Source: Roseovarius sp. EL26 (GTDB lineage: Bacteria > Pseudomonadota > Alphaproteobacteria > Rhodobacterales > Rhodobacteraceae). From it: a stretch of DNA of 64,000 nucleotides. A program made the translations under genes and the position numbers. The notes under the pieces are model-generated. The model had not been told where the DNA came from. It saw only the letters and a list, made by a program, of their open reading frames with translations, and did not search any database. Location of the stretch: the NCBI RefSeq assembly GCF_900327775.1, contig NZ_OUMZ01000005.1, positions 581,220 through 645,219 of the forward strand. The letters run 5' to 3'. This document shows positions 53,623 through 63,486 of the stretch, in pieces (position 1 is the first letter of the stretch; each line of letters begins with the position of its first letter).

Positions 53623-54368
53623 GTTAGCCCTATGCGTTTGCGGATGTCTTCGTCGCGAAGCGAAATTTCCTGGCCCAAAAATTCATCAGAATCGGTGCCG
53701 CACATCCATAACAACGCATTGGCGGGCCATTCTGGCGGGATATGATCTGACCAATCCAGCTGTGCCACCGGGTTCACTCCGCTGGCCTTGATTTCACGCT
53801 GCATTTGCGTGGCCACCGTGCCGGGCGAAAGGCCAATGGCGCGTATCCCGTTAGCGGATCCTTCCAAATGCGCCGCCTCAGTCAGCATCTTGGCCCCGGC
53901 TTTGGATGCACAATAATGGCTCCAGCCTTCCAGTGCCCGATGTGCCGCGCCCGAGCTGATGGTCAGGATCGTACCACCACCTGCGGCCTGCATCACTGGC
54001 ATCGCGGCACGCATGCCGTAAAAGACGCCTTTCAGATTGACATCAATCACATGCCCCCAGGCATCGGGATTAGCTTCACTTAGGTTCGAGATCGGCTCAA
54101 TTATACCGGCATTTCCAATCAAGACATCCAAGCCACCAAAGGTCTTGCAGCAGGCTTGGACGGCGGCCTCGACCTCCCAATAACGCGATATATCACAGGG
54201 AATCGCGATGGCCTGGCTACCAATTTCTCCAGCCAGTTCTGCAATGGCATCCGCGTTTCTCGCAACTAATGCGACGTTTGCGCCGGCTTCGGCAAAACGA
54301 CGCGCGGTCGAGGCCCCGATGCCACGGCTGGCGCCGGTGATCAGTGCGGTTTTTCCTGCAAGCGTCAT
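53619..54368 (-). CDS. SDR-family oxidoreductase
   Basis: A 249-residue classical short-chain dehydrogenase. Cofactor motif TGASRGIGASTARRFAEAGA, IGNAGIIEPISNL (NAG), catalytic Ser in TISSGAAH and Tyr-x-x-x-Lys in SHYCASKAGAK. The substrate is probably a 3-hydroxyacyl or similar intermediate, given the neighbouring hydratase. It starts the three-gene operon (SDR, hydratase, VOC), which faces the acyl-CoA dehydrogenase. Confidence 0.87.
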   Translation of the reverse strand: MTLAGKTALITGASRGIGASTARRFAEAGANVALVARNADAIAELAGEIGSQAIAIPCDISRYWEVEAAVQACCKTFGGLDVLIGNAGIIEPISNLSEANPDAWGHVIDVNLKGVFYGMRAAMPVMQAAGGGTILTISSGAAHRALEGWSHYCASKAGAKMLTEAAHLEGSANGIRAIGLSPGTVATQMQREIKASGVNPVAQLDWSDHIPPEWPANALLWMCGTDSDEFLGQEISLRDEDIRKRIGLT

Positions 54369-54496
54369 AATCTCTCCTCATTCGGTGGTCAGTTGCATTT
54401 GTAGGTAAACTTTTGCTGCTGATCCGGCAACATCCCCTTGACCCCACCGGATCATCAGCAGACATTATAGCGGATTTTAAACTGAAAGGGACCTCT

Positions 54497-56017
54497 ATGG
54501 CCGCGTTCAAATCTACTGCCACATCGGCGGTTGCCCTTAGCATTTTCATGACGGGATCGGCTGCATTCGCTGACGTAACTGCCGAGCAAGTATGGGCAGA
54601 CTGGAAAGAGTATATGGCTGGTTTCGGCTATGAGGTCGAAGCGACCGAAAACCAGTCTGGTAATCAGCTTGTTGTTTCGGACCTTACGATGAAAGTCGAT
54701 ATTCCGGATGAAGAGGCCGATGTTTCCATCACAATGGGGCAGCTGACCTTTTCTGAGAATGGTGATGGCACCGTTTCCATTGCCTTGCCAACTGAGTTTC
54801 CGATCGTTGGCGCAATGGAAAGCCAAGGTGAAAACATTGGGTTCAACCTGAACTACATCAACCAAGACTTTGTCATGACCGTCTCAGGCGATGCTGATCA
54901 GATGACTTATGATTATTCTGCAGCTCTGGCAAAAATCAGCCTTCTGGACGTTGTCGTAAATGGCGAACCGGTTGAAATTGGCCAGGTCGAAGTGTCTGTC
55001 GCGGATACGAAAGGTCAGTCCGTGATGACCATTGGCGAGCTGCGCGAAACTCAGCAAACCATGACCTCGGGCACCGTTGATTATGTGATCGATATGAAAG
55101 ATCCCGAGAGCGACGATCAATTCAAAATGTTGGGTTCTTTCGGTGGCATGAATTTTGAAGGCACCAGCAGTATCCCGGCAGAGATGGACGCGACAGATGT
55201 TGCGGCGATGCTGGCCGCAGGGTTCGCCTTTGATGGTAAGTTCGGTTACGGAGGCGGCACAGTAGATTTCGCAATCAATGGTGACGGAAGCACTTTGGAA
55301 GGCAATAGCGCCTTTGGTGGTGGCGACTTCGATATCGTCATGGATGAAAAGGCATTGGGCTATAACGTAAGCCTGACAGATATGGACCTGAGCCTGAAAA
55401 GTGGTGATCTACCTTTCCCGGTTGAGTTCAGCATGCAGGAATATGCAGCTAAGCTGCTGATGCCCGTTGGTAAAAGCGACGAGGAACAGGACTTTGGTCT
55501 TGGTGTGACATTGGCTGACTTCACCATGTCCGATATGATCTGGGGCATGTTCGACCCTTCAGGTCAGCTACCACGTGATCCGGCAACCGTGTCATTTGAT
55601 GTGACTGGCAAGGCCAAGATGGCAATCGACTTGATGGACCCGGAAGCGATGGAAGCGGTTGAAAGCGGCGATGTCTCCTTTGGTGAGCTGAATGCAATGA
55701 ACCTTAATAACCTGACTGTAAGTCTGGCCGGTGCCGAGCTAACAGGTGATGGCGCGTTCAGCTTCAACAACGACGATCTGGAAAGCTTCGGCGGTATGCC
55801 TGCACCTGTCGGTGCGGTGGATCTGAAATTGGTTGGCGGCAATGGCTTGCTGGACAAGCTGGTGGCCATGGGATTTGTTCCAGAAGATCAGGCGATGGGC
55901 GCCCGCATGATGATGGGCCTGTTCGCGGTCCCAGGTGAAGGTGATGACACTCTTACATCAAAGATCGAAGTGACAGAAGACGGTCAGGTTTCAGCCAATG
56001 GCCAACGCTTGAAGTAA
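54497..56017 (+). CDS. exported DUF2125-type protein
   Basis: A 506-residue protein with the start at ATG 54497 (AAAGGGA upstream). Signal peptide MAAFKSTATSAVALSIFMTGSAAFA, then a very acidic, Asp/Glu/Gly-rich beta-rich body (VTAEQVWADWKEYMAGFGYEVEATE at the front, many repeated strand patterns like VSLADxxGQSVMTIGEL). It is characteristic of the DUF2125 periplasmic/outer-membrane-associated family of Alphaproteobacteria. Function unknown. A strong hairpin follows. Confidence 0.75.
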   Translation: MAAFKSTATSAVALSIFMTGSAAFADVTAEQVWADWKEYMAGFGYEVEATENQSGNQLVVSDLTMKVDIPDEEADVSITMGQLTFSENGDGTVSIALPTEFPIVGAMESQGENIGFNLNYINQDFVMTVSGDADQMTYDYSAALAKISLLDVVVNGEPVEIGQVEVSVADTKGQSVMTIGELRETQQTMTSGTVDYVIDMKDPESDDQFKMLGSFGGMNFEGTSSIPAEMDATDVAAMLAAGFAFDGKFGYGGGTVDFAINGDGSTLEGNSAFGGGDFDIVMDEKALGYNVSLTDMDLSLKSGDLPFPVEFSMQEYAAKLLMPVGKSDEEQDFGLGVTLADFTMSDMIWGMFDPSGQLPRDPATVSFDVTGKAKMAIDLMDPEAMEAVESGDVSFGELNAMNLNNLTVSLAGAELTGDGAFSFNNDDLESFGGMPAPVGAVDLKLVGGNGLLDKLVAMGFVPEDQAMGARMMMGLFAVPGEGDDTLTSKIEVTEDGQVSANGQRLK

Positions 56018-56039
56018 TCTGAAGTTCTATCGATTTACC

Positions 56040-56071
56040 ATAAGGCCGCAGGCTAATGCTTGCGGCCTTAT
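56040..56071 (+). terminator. hairpin after the DUF2125 gene
   Basis: ATAAGGCCGCA and TGCGGCCTTAT form an 11-bp perfect stem with a 10-base loop, 22 bases after the stop codon. It is suited to act as a terminator although the T run is short. Confidence 0.6.
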
Positions 56072-56159
56072 GCGTTTAGGGTGCGCCGAATATCTGTTGC
56101 GCCCTTGCAGAGCGCGGGCCTGACCGCTACCTGTTCCGCCCGAGGCAGGAGACGCACAT

Positions 56160-57503
56160 ATGAGTAATCTTGAAACTGTGACTGACGCATTGCTGGCGGC
56201 TGCGACCAAGGCAGGCGCTGATGCGGCTGATGCAATGTCTATTCGCGGCCAATCCGTGTCAATTGATGTGCGTGGTGGTGCGCTTGAGCATTCTGAACGT
56301 TCAGAGGGCACTGATATTGGATTGCGGGTTCTGGTCTCTGGACGGCAAGCCTGCGTGTCTGCCTCGGATACGTCTTTGCAGACCATCACCGCGTTGGCAG
56401 AACGCGCTGTGGCTATGGCGCGCGAGGCGCCGGAAGACCCCTATGCCGGTTTGGCAGGGGCGCATCAGCTTGTCACGGATTGGGATATAGCCGCGCTAGA
56501 GTTGGCAGACCCAAGCGCAGAGCCATCACCAGATGAGCTTAAAGCAGATGCCATCGCCGCCGAGGCTGCAGCTTTGGCTGTCAAAGGTGTGTCACAGGTG
56601 CAATCTGCGACGGCTGGCTATGGTCAGACTGACGTTCATCTGGCTGCGACCAATGGGTTCTCAGGCGGATATACAAGGACCAGCCGTGGATTGAATTGCG
56701 TCGCAATTGCGGGCAGCGGTGCCGGGATGGAGCGTGACTACGATGGCGACAGCCGCGTGTTTCAAAGTGACCTGCGCTCTGCCGAAGACATCGGTACGCG
56801 CGCGGGTACGCAAGCGGTTGAACGGCTGGACGCGACCAAGCCGCCCACCGGGGCCTATCCAGTGTTGTTTGATGAGCGTATTTCATCGTCATTGATCGGG
56901 CATATCTTGGCTGCTGCAAATGGCGCGGCGGTGGCGCGGGGCGTTTCGTGGTTACGGGGTAGCCTTGGAGAGCAAATCTTGCCTGCTGGGCTCTCAATCA
57001 TCGAAGACCCCTCTCGTCCGCGTGTCGGGGCGTCGCGCCCGTTTGATGCCGAAGGGCTGCCCGTGCAAAAACGCAGCATAGTGGATCAAGGTGTTCTGAC
57101 CGGCTGGACACTTGATCTGGCCAGTGCGCGCCAGCTTAATATGCAGTCCACCGGGAATGCGGCGCGCGGCACCTCGGCTCCGCCCAATCCAAGCAACTGG
57201 AACATCTCTCTGACACAAGGCGACAAAGGCCGGGACGAGCTGCTGGCCGATATGGGCACTGGCCTGCTGGTAACCTCGATGATTGGTTCGACCATTAATC
57301 CGAACACTGGTGATTATTCTCGCGGAGCTTCGGGTTTCTGGGTGGAAGGTGGTGAAATCCGCTATCCGGTGAATGAATGTACGGTTGCGGGCAATCTGCA
57401 TGAGATGCTCAAAACCATGATCCCAGCGAATGATGCGCGCAGTTATCTGTCGCGGGTGGTGCCATCGCTGCTGATTGAGGGGATGACACTTGCCGGTGCA
57501 TGA
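56160..57503 (+). CDS. pmbA: PmbA/TldE-type metalloprotease subunit
   Basis: A 447-residue member of the TldD/PmbA family. N-terminus: VTDALLAAATKAGADAADAMSIRGQSVSIDVRGGALEHSERSEGTDIGLRVL. C-terminus: NPNTGDYSRGASGFWVEGGEIRYPVNECTVAGNLHEML. The TldD/TldE pair cleaves modified peptides and helps degrade antitoxins; PmbA itself lacks the zinc motif of TldD. Its TldD partner is not in the window. Its stop overlaps the start of the next gene. Confidence 0.88.
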   Translation: MSNLETVTDALLAAATKAGADAADAMSIRGQSVSIDVRGGALEHSERSEGTDIGLRVLVSGRQACVSASDTSLQTITALAERAVAMAREAPEDPYAGLAGAHQLVTDWDIAALELADPSAEPSPDELKADAIAAEAAALAVKGVSQVQSATAGYGQTDVHLAATNGFSGGYTRTSRGLNCVAIAGSGAGMERDYDGDSRVFQSDLRSAEDIGTRAGTQAVERLDATKPPTGAYPVLFDERISSSLIGHILAAANGAAVARGVSWLRGSLGEQILPAGLSIIEDPSRPRVGASRPFDAEGLPVQKRSIVDQGVLTGWTLDLASARQLNMQSTGNAARGTSAPPNPSNWNISLTQGDKGRDELLADMGTGLLVTSMIGSTINPNTGDYSRGASGFWVEGGEIRYPVNECTVAGNLHEMLKTMIPANDARSYLSRVVPSLLIEGMTLAGA

Positions 57504-58269
57504 TCTTGAGCTCCTGATCGAGGCCGCGCGTGCGGCAGGAGAGATTGCAAGCGGTTTCAGTGGCGCAGATGCGCAGCGATGGGACAAACCCGATGGGGCC
57601 GGACCGGTGACCGAGGCGGACTTGGCAGTCAATGCGATGCTGGGCGACGTCTTGCGCGCGGCACGGCCGGACTATGGCTGGCTGTCCGAGGAAACAGAAG
57701 ATGATCCTGAGCGTCTGACACGGGATCGTGTGTTTATCATCGACCCTATCGACGGCACTCGTAGCTTTATCGAGGGCTCCAACACCTGGGCCCATGCCCT
57801 GGCCATTGCTGAACAGGGGGTAGTCACCGCGGCGGTGGTTTACCTGCCTTTGCGTGACAAACTTTATGCGGCATCAGTCGGGCAGGGGGCAACGCTGAAT
57901 GGCCAACGTATCACTGTTTCAGGACGCAATGCGTTGGATGGCGCATCGGTACTGGCGGTCAAGCCGACGCTCAAGCCCGAACATTGGCCTGGTGGGGTGC
58001 CCGACGTTAAACGCAGCCATCGCCCGTCGTTAGCGTATCGACAAAGCCTTGTCGCCGAAGGGCGGTATGACGCGATGATGACCCTGCGCCCGACCTGGGA
58101 ATGGGACATCGCCGCCAGCGATCTGATCCTGCGCGAGGCTGGGGCTGCGACTTCAGATCGGACCGGGCAGGGGTTGATCTTCAACAATGCAACGCCGCGC
58201 TTGAACGGGGTGGTGGCGGCGAATGATGCCTTGCATGATGCGCTGATTAAGCGACTTACGGGTGGATAG
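57490..58269 (+). CDS. CysQ-type 3'(2'),5'-bisphosphate nucleotidase / inositol monophosphatase family
   Basis: A 259-residue Mg2+-dependent phosphatase. Metal motifs: WLSEETEDD (first), IDPIDGTRSFIEG (central), WEWDIAASDLILREAG (last). The family includes CysQ, inositol monophosphatase and related enzymes; the exact substrate is not determined by sequence. Its start (TTG 57490 or GTG 57496) overlaps the pmbA stop (57501-57503), so it is translationally linked to pmbA. Confidence 0.85.
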   Translation: MPVHDLELLIEAARAAGEIASGFSGADAQRWDKPDGAGPVTEADLAVNAMLGDVLRAARPDYGWLSEETEDDPERLTRDRVFIIDPIDGTRSFIEGSNTWAHALAIAEQGVVTAAVVYLPLRDKLYAASVGQGATLNGQRITVSGRNALDGASVLAVKPTLKPEHWPGGVPDVKRSHRPSLAYRQSLVAEGRYDAMMTLRPTWEWDIAASDLILREAGAATSDRTGQGLIFNNATPRLNGVVAANDALHDALIKRLTGG

Positions 58270-58332
58270 ATTTTCCTTGTTTGCCTGCGAATACTCGGTC
58301 TAATGCGCTGAGTGTTTTACAAAAGGTCTGCC

Positions 58333-59214
58333 ATGCCCCGTTCTGACAATATGACCGGCGCGATGCTGATGATGGCATCCATGGCGGCATTTACGATCAA
58401 CGATACATTCATGAAGATGCTGGCGGATGCCGCGCCACTGTATCAACTTTTGTTCATGCGAGGGATCTTGATGAGCCTTACCGTTGCTGGGTTGGTCTGG
58501 TGGATGGGTGCTTATCCACGTGGGATACCATCCCGGGATTGGTGGTTAATCGCGCTGCGTGCGCTTGCTGAAACCTGTGCTGTCTTTTTCTTTCTAACAG
58601 CGCTTTTCAATATGCCCTTGGCCAATATCACCGCGATTTTACAAGCGTTGCCATTGACGATCACGCTGGCGGCTGCGGTGTTCTTGAAAGAACCAGCTGG
58701 TTGGCGCCGTATGACGGCAATTCTGGTAGGCTTTGCTGGTGTTATGCTGATTGTCCGGCCGGGCGCTGCAGACTTCAACGTTTATTCTACTTACGGCTTG
58801 GCCGCCGTCGTATGTGTCACATGCCGGGATCTGGTCACGCGGCGCCTATCCCCTCAAACCCCATCTCTCTTCGTAACATTGGTCACAACCGTTGCTGTGA
58901 TGATTGTTTTTGGGGTGCTCAGTCTGGGGGAGGCGTGGGTTGTTATGGAGGCGCGCGACCTAGGTGTCTTGATCGCCGCAGCGGCCTTTGTGACCATCGG
59001 GTTTCTCAGCGCAGTCATGGTCATGCGAGTGGGAGAAGTCAGTTACACCACGCAGTTTCGCTATAGTGGTTTGCTCTGGGCGTTGCTTTTGGGGTGGGTC
59101 GTTTTTGGAGACTGGCCGGATACGTTGACAATGATGGGCGCGCTTCTGGTCGTCGGCAGCGGGATGTTCACTTTGTTTCGCGAGGCGCAACTGGTGCGGA
59201 GAAAACCGACCTGA
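58333..59214 (+). CDS. EamA-family (DMT) transporter
   Basis: A 293-residue ten-helix transporter (start ATG 58333, MPRSDNMTGAML). TINDTFMKMLADAAPLYQLLFMRGILM is the first EamA repeat, and the second starts at LAAVVCVTCRDLVTRRLS with the final strand-turn YSGLLWALLLGWVVFGDWPD. Substrate unknown. Its 3' end overlaps the convergent rhamnosyltransferase-like gene by 47 bp. Confidence 0.85.
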   Translation: MPRSDNMTGAMLMMASMAAFTINDTFMKMLADAAPLYQLLFMRGILMSLTVAGLVWWMGAYPRGIPSRDWWLIALRALAETCAVFFFLTALFNMPLANITAILQALPLTITLAAAVFLKEPAGWRRMTAILVGFAGVMLIVRPGAADFNVYSTYGLAAVVCVTCRDLVTRRLSPQTPSLFVTLVTTVAVMIVFGVLSLGEAWVVMEARDLGVLIAAAAFVTIGFLSAVMVMRVGEVSYTTQFRYSGLLWALLLGWVVFGDWPDTLTMMGALLVVGSGMFTLFREAQLVRRKPT

Positions 59215-59992
59215 CCTGATCGTCGTCAACATTGAAACGGTCTTTGAATAGTTGGCTGGTTTTTGGTGACAGCAATTGCAACTGATCTTCTTTCACACGG
59301 TCTCTGGAGTCGTTGTCATCGTGAAAGGCCCGCAAATACATGGTGGGCTCAGGCTCTACCATTGTTGGCATTGTTTGATGTAGTTTGTGATGTCCATAGT
59401 TCATTATGGTGAACTTATCTTCCGGGCGGAACATGGCCGCCAGCCCACAGGATAGAAAATTCGTTTTGACCGGGTGTGCACGAATGCCTTCTGAGGACAG
59501 CTTGACAGAATAACCCTGTTTGAATTCGAAAACCATGTTGCGCCAGTTTTTGCGCATTCTGGCGGTTTGATGGGCACGTCGGCGGATGAGCCGAACAAAA
59601 TCCACCCCCACGGCATCATCATCGTCTAGACGAAACTGGATCGACTCAGGACGGTCTTCACCCAGTTCACTGAGGATCACCATTTGCGCCGCATGCCGAT
59701 GTTTCATGACAGGTGTGTGGACGATTTTGATCTGTGGAACAGGGGCGACAAGATCTTGCAATCGCTCCAGATCCGGGCGCGGCATGTTTTCACCGATCAT
59801 GATCAGAAAGGTGAAATCTTCATCCTGTTGCGCCTGAATCGAAGGCAGAGTGAGTGTCTCAAAATGGCGAAACCGCAGTTCCATGCGTTCGGGGTTATAG
59901 AGATAAGCCTCGCGTTCTGCGATGCTATCGTGCATCCGCTTGAAGCCGCCAAGGGCAGGATATGAGAACCGGCATAGACCAATGATGCGCAC
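59168..59992 (-). CDS. putative rhamnosyltransferase-family protein
   Basis: A 274-residue protein. IIGLCRFSYPALGGFK, RFRHFETLTLPSIQAQQDEDFTFLIMIGENMPRP and IQFRLDDDDAVGVDFVRLI (with a DDD segment like the DxD of glycosyltransferases) fit the putative rhamnosyl transferase family (PF11316). The acceptor is unknown. It overlaps the convergent EamA gene. Confidence 0.7.
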   Translation of the reverse strand: MRIIGLCRFSYPALGGFKRMHDSIAEREAYLYNPERMELRFRHFETLTLPSIQAQQDEDFTFLIMIGENMPRPDLERLQDLVAPVPQIKIVHTPVMKHRHAAQMVILSELGEDRPESIQFRLDDDDAVGVDFVRLIRRRAHQTARMRKNWRNMVFEFKQGYSVKLSSEGIRAHPVKTNFLSCGLAAMFRPEDKFTIMNYGHHKLHQTMPTMVEPEPTMYLRAFHDDNDSRDRVKEDQLQLLSPKTSQLFKDRFNVDDDQVRSVFSAPVAPRETK

Positions 59993-60152
59993 TTAAAACT
60001 CCTGCGTCGTTACTTGTAATTACGTATCGGTGGGATAGATCTGGGCGTCAACGGTCTAGCGCTCATTTTGGCGCTCATTGCCCGGTCCATAAGGTGCCCT
60101 GAGAGAGGTAAGGATCGGCAGATGCAGTAGGTAAGCCTGCCTTGGGGTCCTG

Positions 60153-60181
60153 TTGACAACTCAAGCGACTCCCCCTATACG
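60153..60181 (+). promoter_or_regulatory. sigma-70 promoter of the str operon
   Basis: TTGACA (60153-60158), a 17-base spacer and TATACG (60176-60181), close to consensus. It lies ~225 bp upstream of rpsL, so transcripts would carry a leader of about 215 bases. The 413-bp region 59993-60405 contains no gene; the rest of it is a plain leader with GGGAAAG before the rpsL ATG. Confidence 0.7.
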
Positions 60182-60405
60182 CGCCTCATCCGGTAATGGG
60201 GGTCGCCCCGCACACCGATATCTAAACTGAACTATTCAAGATCTGAACACTTTAATTCGTTTGGATCCTCTGTGAACAAACCGCGTCGTTTACCTCGGAA
60301 TGGGAACGATTGCGGTCATTACGCTTTGTGGACGCATAAGGTGAAAAGATTAACCGCACACGCAAGTGTGCACACACATGTGTTGAGAGACGGGGAAAGA
60401 ACCCA

Positions 60406-60777
60406 ATGCCAACGATCCAACAGCTGATCCGCAAACCGCGGCAGCCTAAAGTAAGAGCCACCAAATCGCTGCACCTGCAAGGGTGTCCGCAAAAACGTGG
60501 CGTTTGCACACGCGTTTATACAACAACGCCAAAGAAACCGAACTCGGCTATGCGTAAGGTTGCCAAAGTGCGCCTGACAAATGGTTTCGAAGTGATCAGC
60601 TACATCCCTGGTGAAAGCCACAACCTGCAGGAACACTCTGTTGTTCTGATCCGCGGTGGCCGGGTAAAAGACCTTCCAGGTGTTCGCTATCACATCCTTC
60701 GCGGTGTTCTGGATACTCAGGGCGTTAAAGACCGTAAGCAACGTCGTTCGAAATACGGCGCCAAGCGTCCGAAGTAA
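60406..60777 (+). CDS. rpsL: 30S ribosomal protein S12
   Basis: A 123-residue S12. [15 protein letters not shown], the decoding-site loop [18 protein letters not shown] and [12 protein letters not shown] are all present. It checks codon-anticodon pairing in the A site. First gene of the str operon, 12 bp before rpsG. Confidence 0.99.
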   Translation: MPTIQQLIRKPRQPKVRATKSLHLQGCPQKRGVCTRVYTTTPKKPNSAMRKVAKVRLTNGFEVISYIPGESHNLQEHSVVLIRGGRVKDLPGVRYHILRGVLDTQGVKDRKQRRSKYGAKRPK

Positions 60778-60789
60778 GAGGAATATAGT

Positions 60790-61260
60790 ATGTCCCGTCG
60801 TCACGCCGCTGAAAAACGCGTAGTCCTACCAGACGCCAAGTATGGTGATCTCGTACTGACAAAATTCATGAACAACCTGATGATCGATGGCAAAAAATCA
60901 GTTGCCGAACGTATCGTCTATAACGCGCTGAACCGCGTTGAAGATAAAGTAAAGCGCGCCCCAGTGGAACTGTTCCACGAAGCGCTGGACAACATCAAAC
61001 CGTCCGTCGAAGTTCGTTCGCGTCGGGTTGGTGGTGCTACCTATCAGGTTCCTGTCGAAGTGCGCCCTGAGCGCCGCGAAGCTCTGGCGATCCGTTGGTT
61101 GATCAAAGCCAGCCGTAGCCGCAATGAGAACACCATGGAAGAACGTCTGGCCGGCGAATTGCTGGATGCCGTTCAATCCCGTGGCTCCGCGGTTAAGAAG
61201 CGCGAAGACACCCATAAAATGGCCGAGGCGAACAAAGCCTTCAGCCATTATCGCTGGTAA
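60790..61260 (+). CDS. rpsG: 30S ribosomal protein S7
   Basis: A 156-residue S7 that nucleates assembly of the 30S head. [10 protein letters not shown] start, [23 protein letters not shown] and the C-terminal [13 protein letters not shown] match. Second gene of the str operon. Confidence 0.99.
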   Translation: MSRRHAAEKRVVLPDAKYGDLVLTKFMNNLMIDGKKSVAERIVYNALNRVEDKVKRAPVELFHEALDNIKPSVEVRSRRVGGATYQVPVEVRPERREALAIRWLIKASRSRNENTMEERLAGELLDAVQSRGSAVKKREDTHKMAEANKAFSHYRW

Positions 61261-61281
61261 TCCCAAGAGGAAAACAGACAA

Positions 61282-63399
61282 ATGGCACGCGAATTTCCGC
61301 TCGAGCTATATCGTAACTTCGGTATCATGGCGCACATCGATGCAGGTAAAACAACCTGTTCCGAGCGCATCTTGTTCTACACCGGCAAGTCCCACAACAT
61401 TGGTGAGGTGCACGATGGTGCGGCCACCATGGACTGGATGGAGCAAGAACAAGAACGTGGTATCACCATCACTTCGGCTGCGACGACCACATTCTGGGAA
61501 CGCACCGAGGATGGCGAAACTGCTGAAACTCCTAAGCACCGCCTGAACATCATTGACACCCCTGGCCACGTTGACTTCACCATTGAAGTTGAGCGTTCCT
61601 TGGCGGTTCTCGATGGTGCGGTTTGTGTTCTTGACGCCAACGCCGGTGTTGAGCCACAGACTGAAACCGTTTGGCGCCAGGCTGACCGCTACAAAGTTCC
61701 ACGTATGGTTTTTGTCAACAAAATGGACAAAATCGGCGCGGACTTCTTCAACTGCGTTAACATGATCGAAGACCGTACAGGCGCGCGTGCCGTTCCTGTT
61801 GGTATTCCAATCGGTGCTGAAACCGAGCTGGAAGGTCTGCTTGATCTTGTGACCATGGAAGAGTGGCTGTGGCAGGGTGAAGACCTTGGTGCATCTTGGA
61901 TCAAAGCCCCTATTCGTGACAGCCTGAAAGACATGGCTGACGAATGGCGCGGTAAAATGATCGAAGCGGCTGTCGAAATGGACGACGACGCGATGATGGA
62001 ATATCTGGAAGGCAACGAGCCTGACGTTCCAACACTGCGCGCGCTGATCCGTAAGGGCTGTCTGTCGATGACTTTCGTTCCTGTTCTGGGTGGCTCTGCC
62101 TTCAAGAACAAAGGTGTTCAGCCTCTCTTGAACGCCGTAATCGACTATCTGCCCAGCCCGCTGGACGTTGTTGATTACATGGGCTTCAAACCCGGTGACG
62201 AAGACGAAGTTCGTGACATTGCCCGCCGTGCGGATGATGCAATGGCGTTCTCAGGTCTGGCGTTCAAAATCATGAACGACCCATACATGGGCACACTGAC
62301 CTTCACACGTATCTACTCTGGTACGCTGGCGAAGGGCGACACGCTTCTGAACTCGACCAAAGGCAAAAAAGAGCGCGTTGGCCGTATGGTTATGATGCAC
62401 TCGAACAAGCAAGACGAAATCACCGAAGCATTCGCTGGTGACATTATCGCTCTGGCGGGTCTGAAAGACACCACAACCGGTGACACGCTGTGTTCAACCG
62501 GCGAGCCTGTGGTTCTGGAAACAATGACCTTTCCAGATCCGGTGATCGAGATTGCTGTTGAGCCAAAAACCAAAGCTGACCAAGAGAAAATGTCTCAGGG
62601 TCTGCAGCGTCTGGCGGCTGAAGATCCATCCTTCCGTGTGGAAACTGACATCGAATCTGGTCAGACCATCATGAAGGGCATGGGCGAACTTCACCTCGAC
62701 ATCTTGGTTGACCGTCTGAAACGTGAATTCAAGGTTGAGGCCAACATCGGTGCACCACAAGTTGCGTACCGTGAAACCATTGGTCACGAAGTTGAGCATA
62801 CCTACACCCACAAGAAACAGTCGGGTGGTTCAGGTCAGTTCGGCGAAGTGAAAATGATCATCAGCCCGACAGTGGCCGGTGAAGGTTATAGCTTTGAATC
62901 GCGCATCGTTGGTGGGTCTGTTCCTAAGGAATACATCCCTGGTGTTGAAAAAGGTATCGAATCTGTCATGGACAGCGGCCCATTGGCTGGCTTCCCTGTG
63001 ATCGACTTCAAAGTTGCCCTGATCGACGGTAAATTCCACGATGTTGACTCCTCAGTCATGGCGTTCGAAATCGCGGCCCGTATGTGTATGCGTGAAGGCA
63101 TGCGCAAAGCCGGCGCGAAACTGCTCGAGCCGATCATGAAGGTCGAAGTGATCACACCTGAGGAATACACAGGTGGCATCATTGGCGATTTGACATCACG
63201 TCGTGGTCAGATGTCCGGACAAGAACCACGCGGCAACGCCATCGCAATCGATGCGAACGTTCCGCTGGCCAACATGTTCGGCTACATCAACACATTGCGC
63301 TCGATGTCTTCGGGACGTGCCCAGTTCACAATGCAGTTCTCGCATTATGATCCGGTACCACAGAACATCTCGGACGAGATCCAAGCAAAATTTGCATAA
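61282..63399 (+). CDS. fusA: elongation factor G
   Basis: A 705-residue translocation GTPase. G1 [10 protein letters not shown]3 DTPGHVD, G4 NKMD are in place, followed by domains II-V ending with [22 protein letters not shown]. Third gene of the operon, GAGG lies 12 bp before its ATG. Confidence 0.99.
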   Translation: MAREFPLELYRNFGIMAHIDAGKTTCSERILFYTGKSHNIGEVHDGAATMDWMEQEQERGITITSAATTTFWERTEDGETAETPKHRLNIIDTPGHVDFTIEVERSLAVLDGAVCVLDANAGVEPQTETVWRQADRYKVPRMVFVNKMDKIGADFFNCVNMIEDRTGARAVPVGIPIGAETELEGLLDLVTMEEWLWQGEDLGASWIKAPIRDSLKDMADEWRGKMIEAAVEMDDDAMMEYLEGNEPDVPTLRALIRKGCLSMTFVPVLGGSAFKNKGVQPLLNAVIDYLPSPLDVVDYMGFKPGDEDEVRDIARRADDAMAFSGLAFKIMNDPYMGTLTFTRIYSGTLAKGDTLLNSTKGKKERVGRMVMMHSNKQDEITEAFAGDIIALAGLKDTTTGDTLCSTGEPVVLETMTFPDPVIEIAVEPKTKADQEKMSQGLQRLAAEDPSFRVETDIESGQTIMKGMGELHLDILVDRLKREFKVEANIGAPQVAYRETIGHEVEHTYTHKKQSGGSGQFGEVKMIISPTVAGEGYSFESRIVGGSVPKEYIPGVEKGIESVMDSGPLAGFPVIDFKVALIDGKFHDVDSSVMAFEIAARMCMREGMRKAGAKLLEPIMKVEVITPEEYTGGIIGDLTSRRGQMSGQEPRGNAIAIDANVPLANMFGYINTLRSMSSGRAQFTMQFSHYDPVPQNISDEIQAKFA

Positions 63400-63404
63400 A
63401 AACC

Positions 63405-63462
63405 GGGTGGCGGGCTTAAGTCCGCCCTACCCACCAACCGTAGGCCGGGCTTAAGCCCGGTA
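63405..63462. repeat. tandem palindromes between fusA and tuf
   Basis: Two related palindromes fill the spacer. GGCGGGCTTAAGTCCGCC (63409-63426, one G-T mismatch) and CCGGGCTTAAGCCCGG (63445-63460, perfect). They share the core GGGCTTAAG-CC and are flanked by similar GTAGG/TACCC ends. They may fold as two strong hairpins in the fusA-tuf transcript. Confidence 0.8.
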
Positions 63463-63486
63463 CCCGATACAAGATAGGAGGCCATC

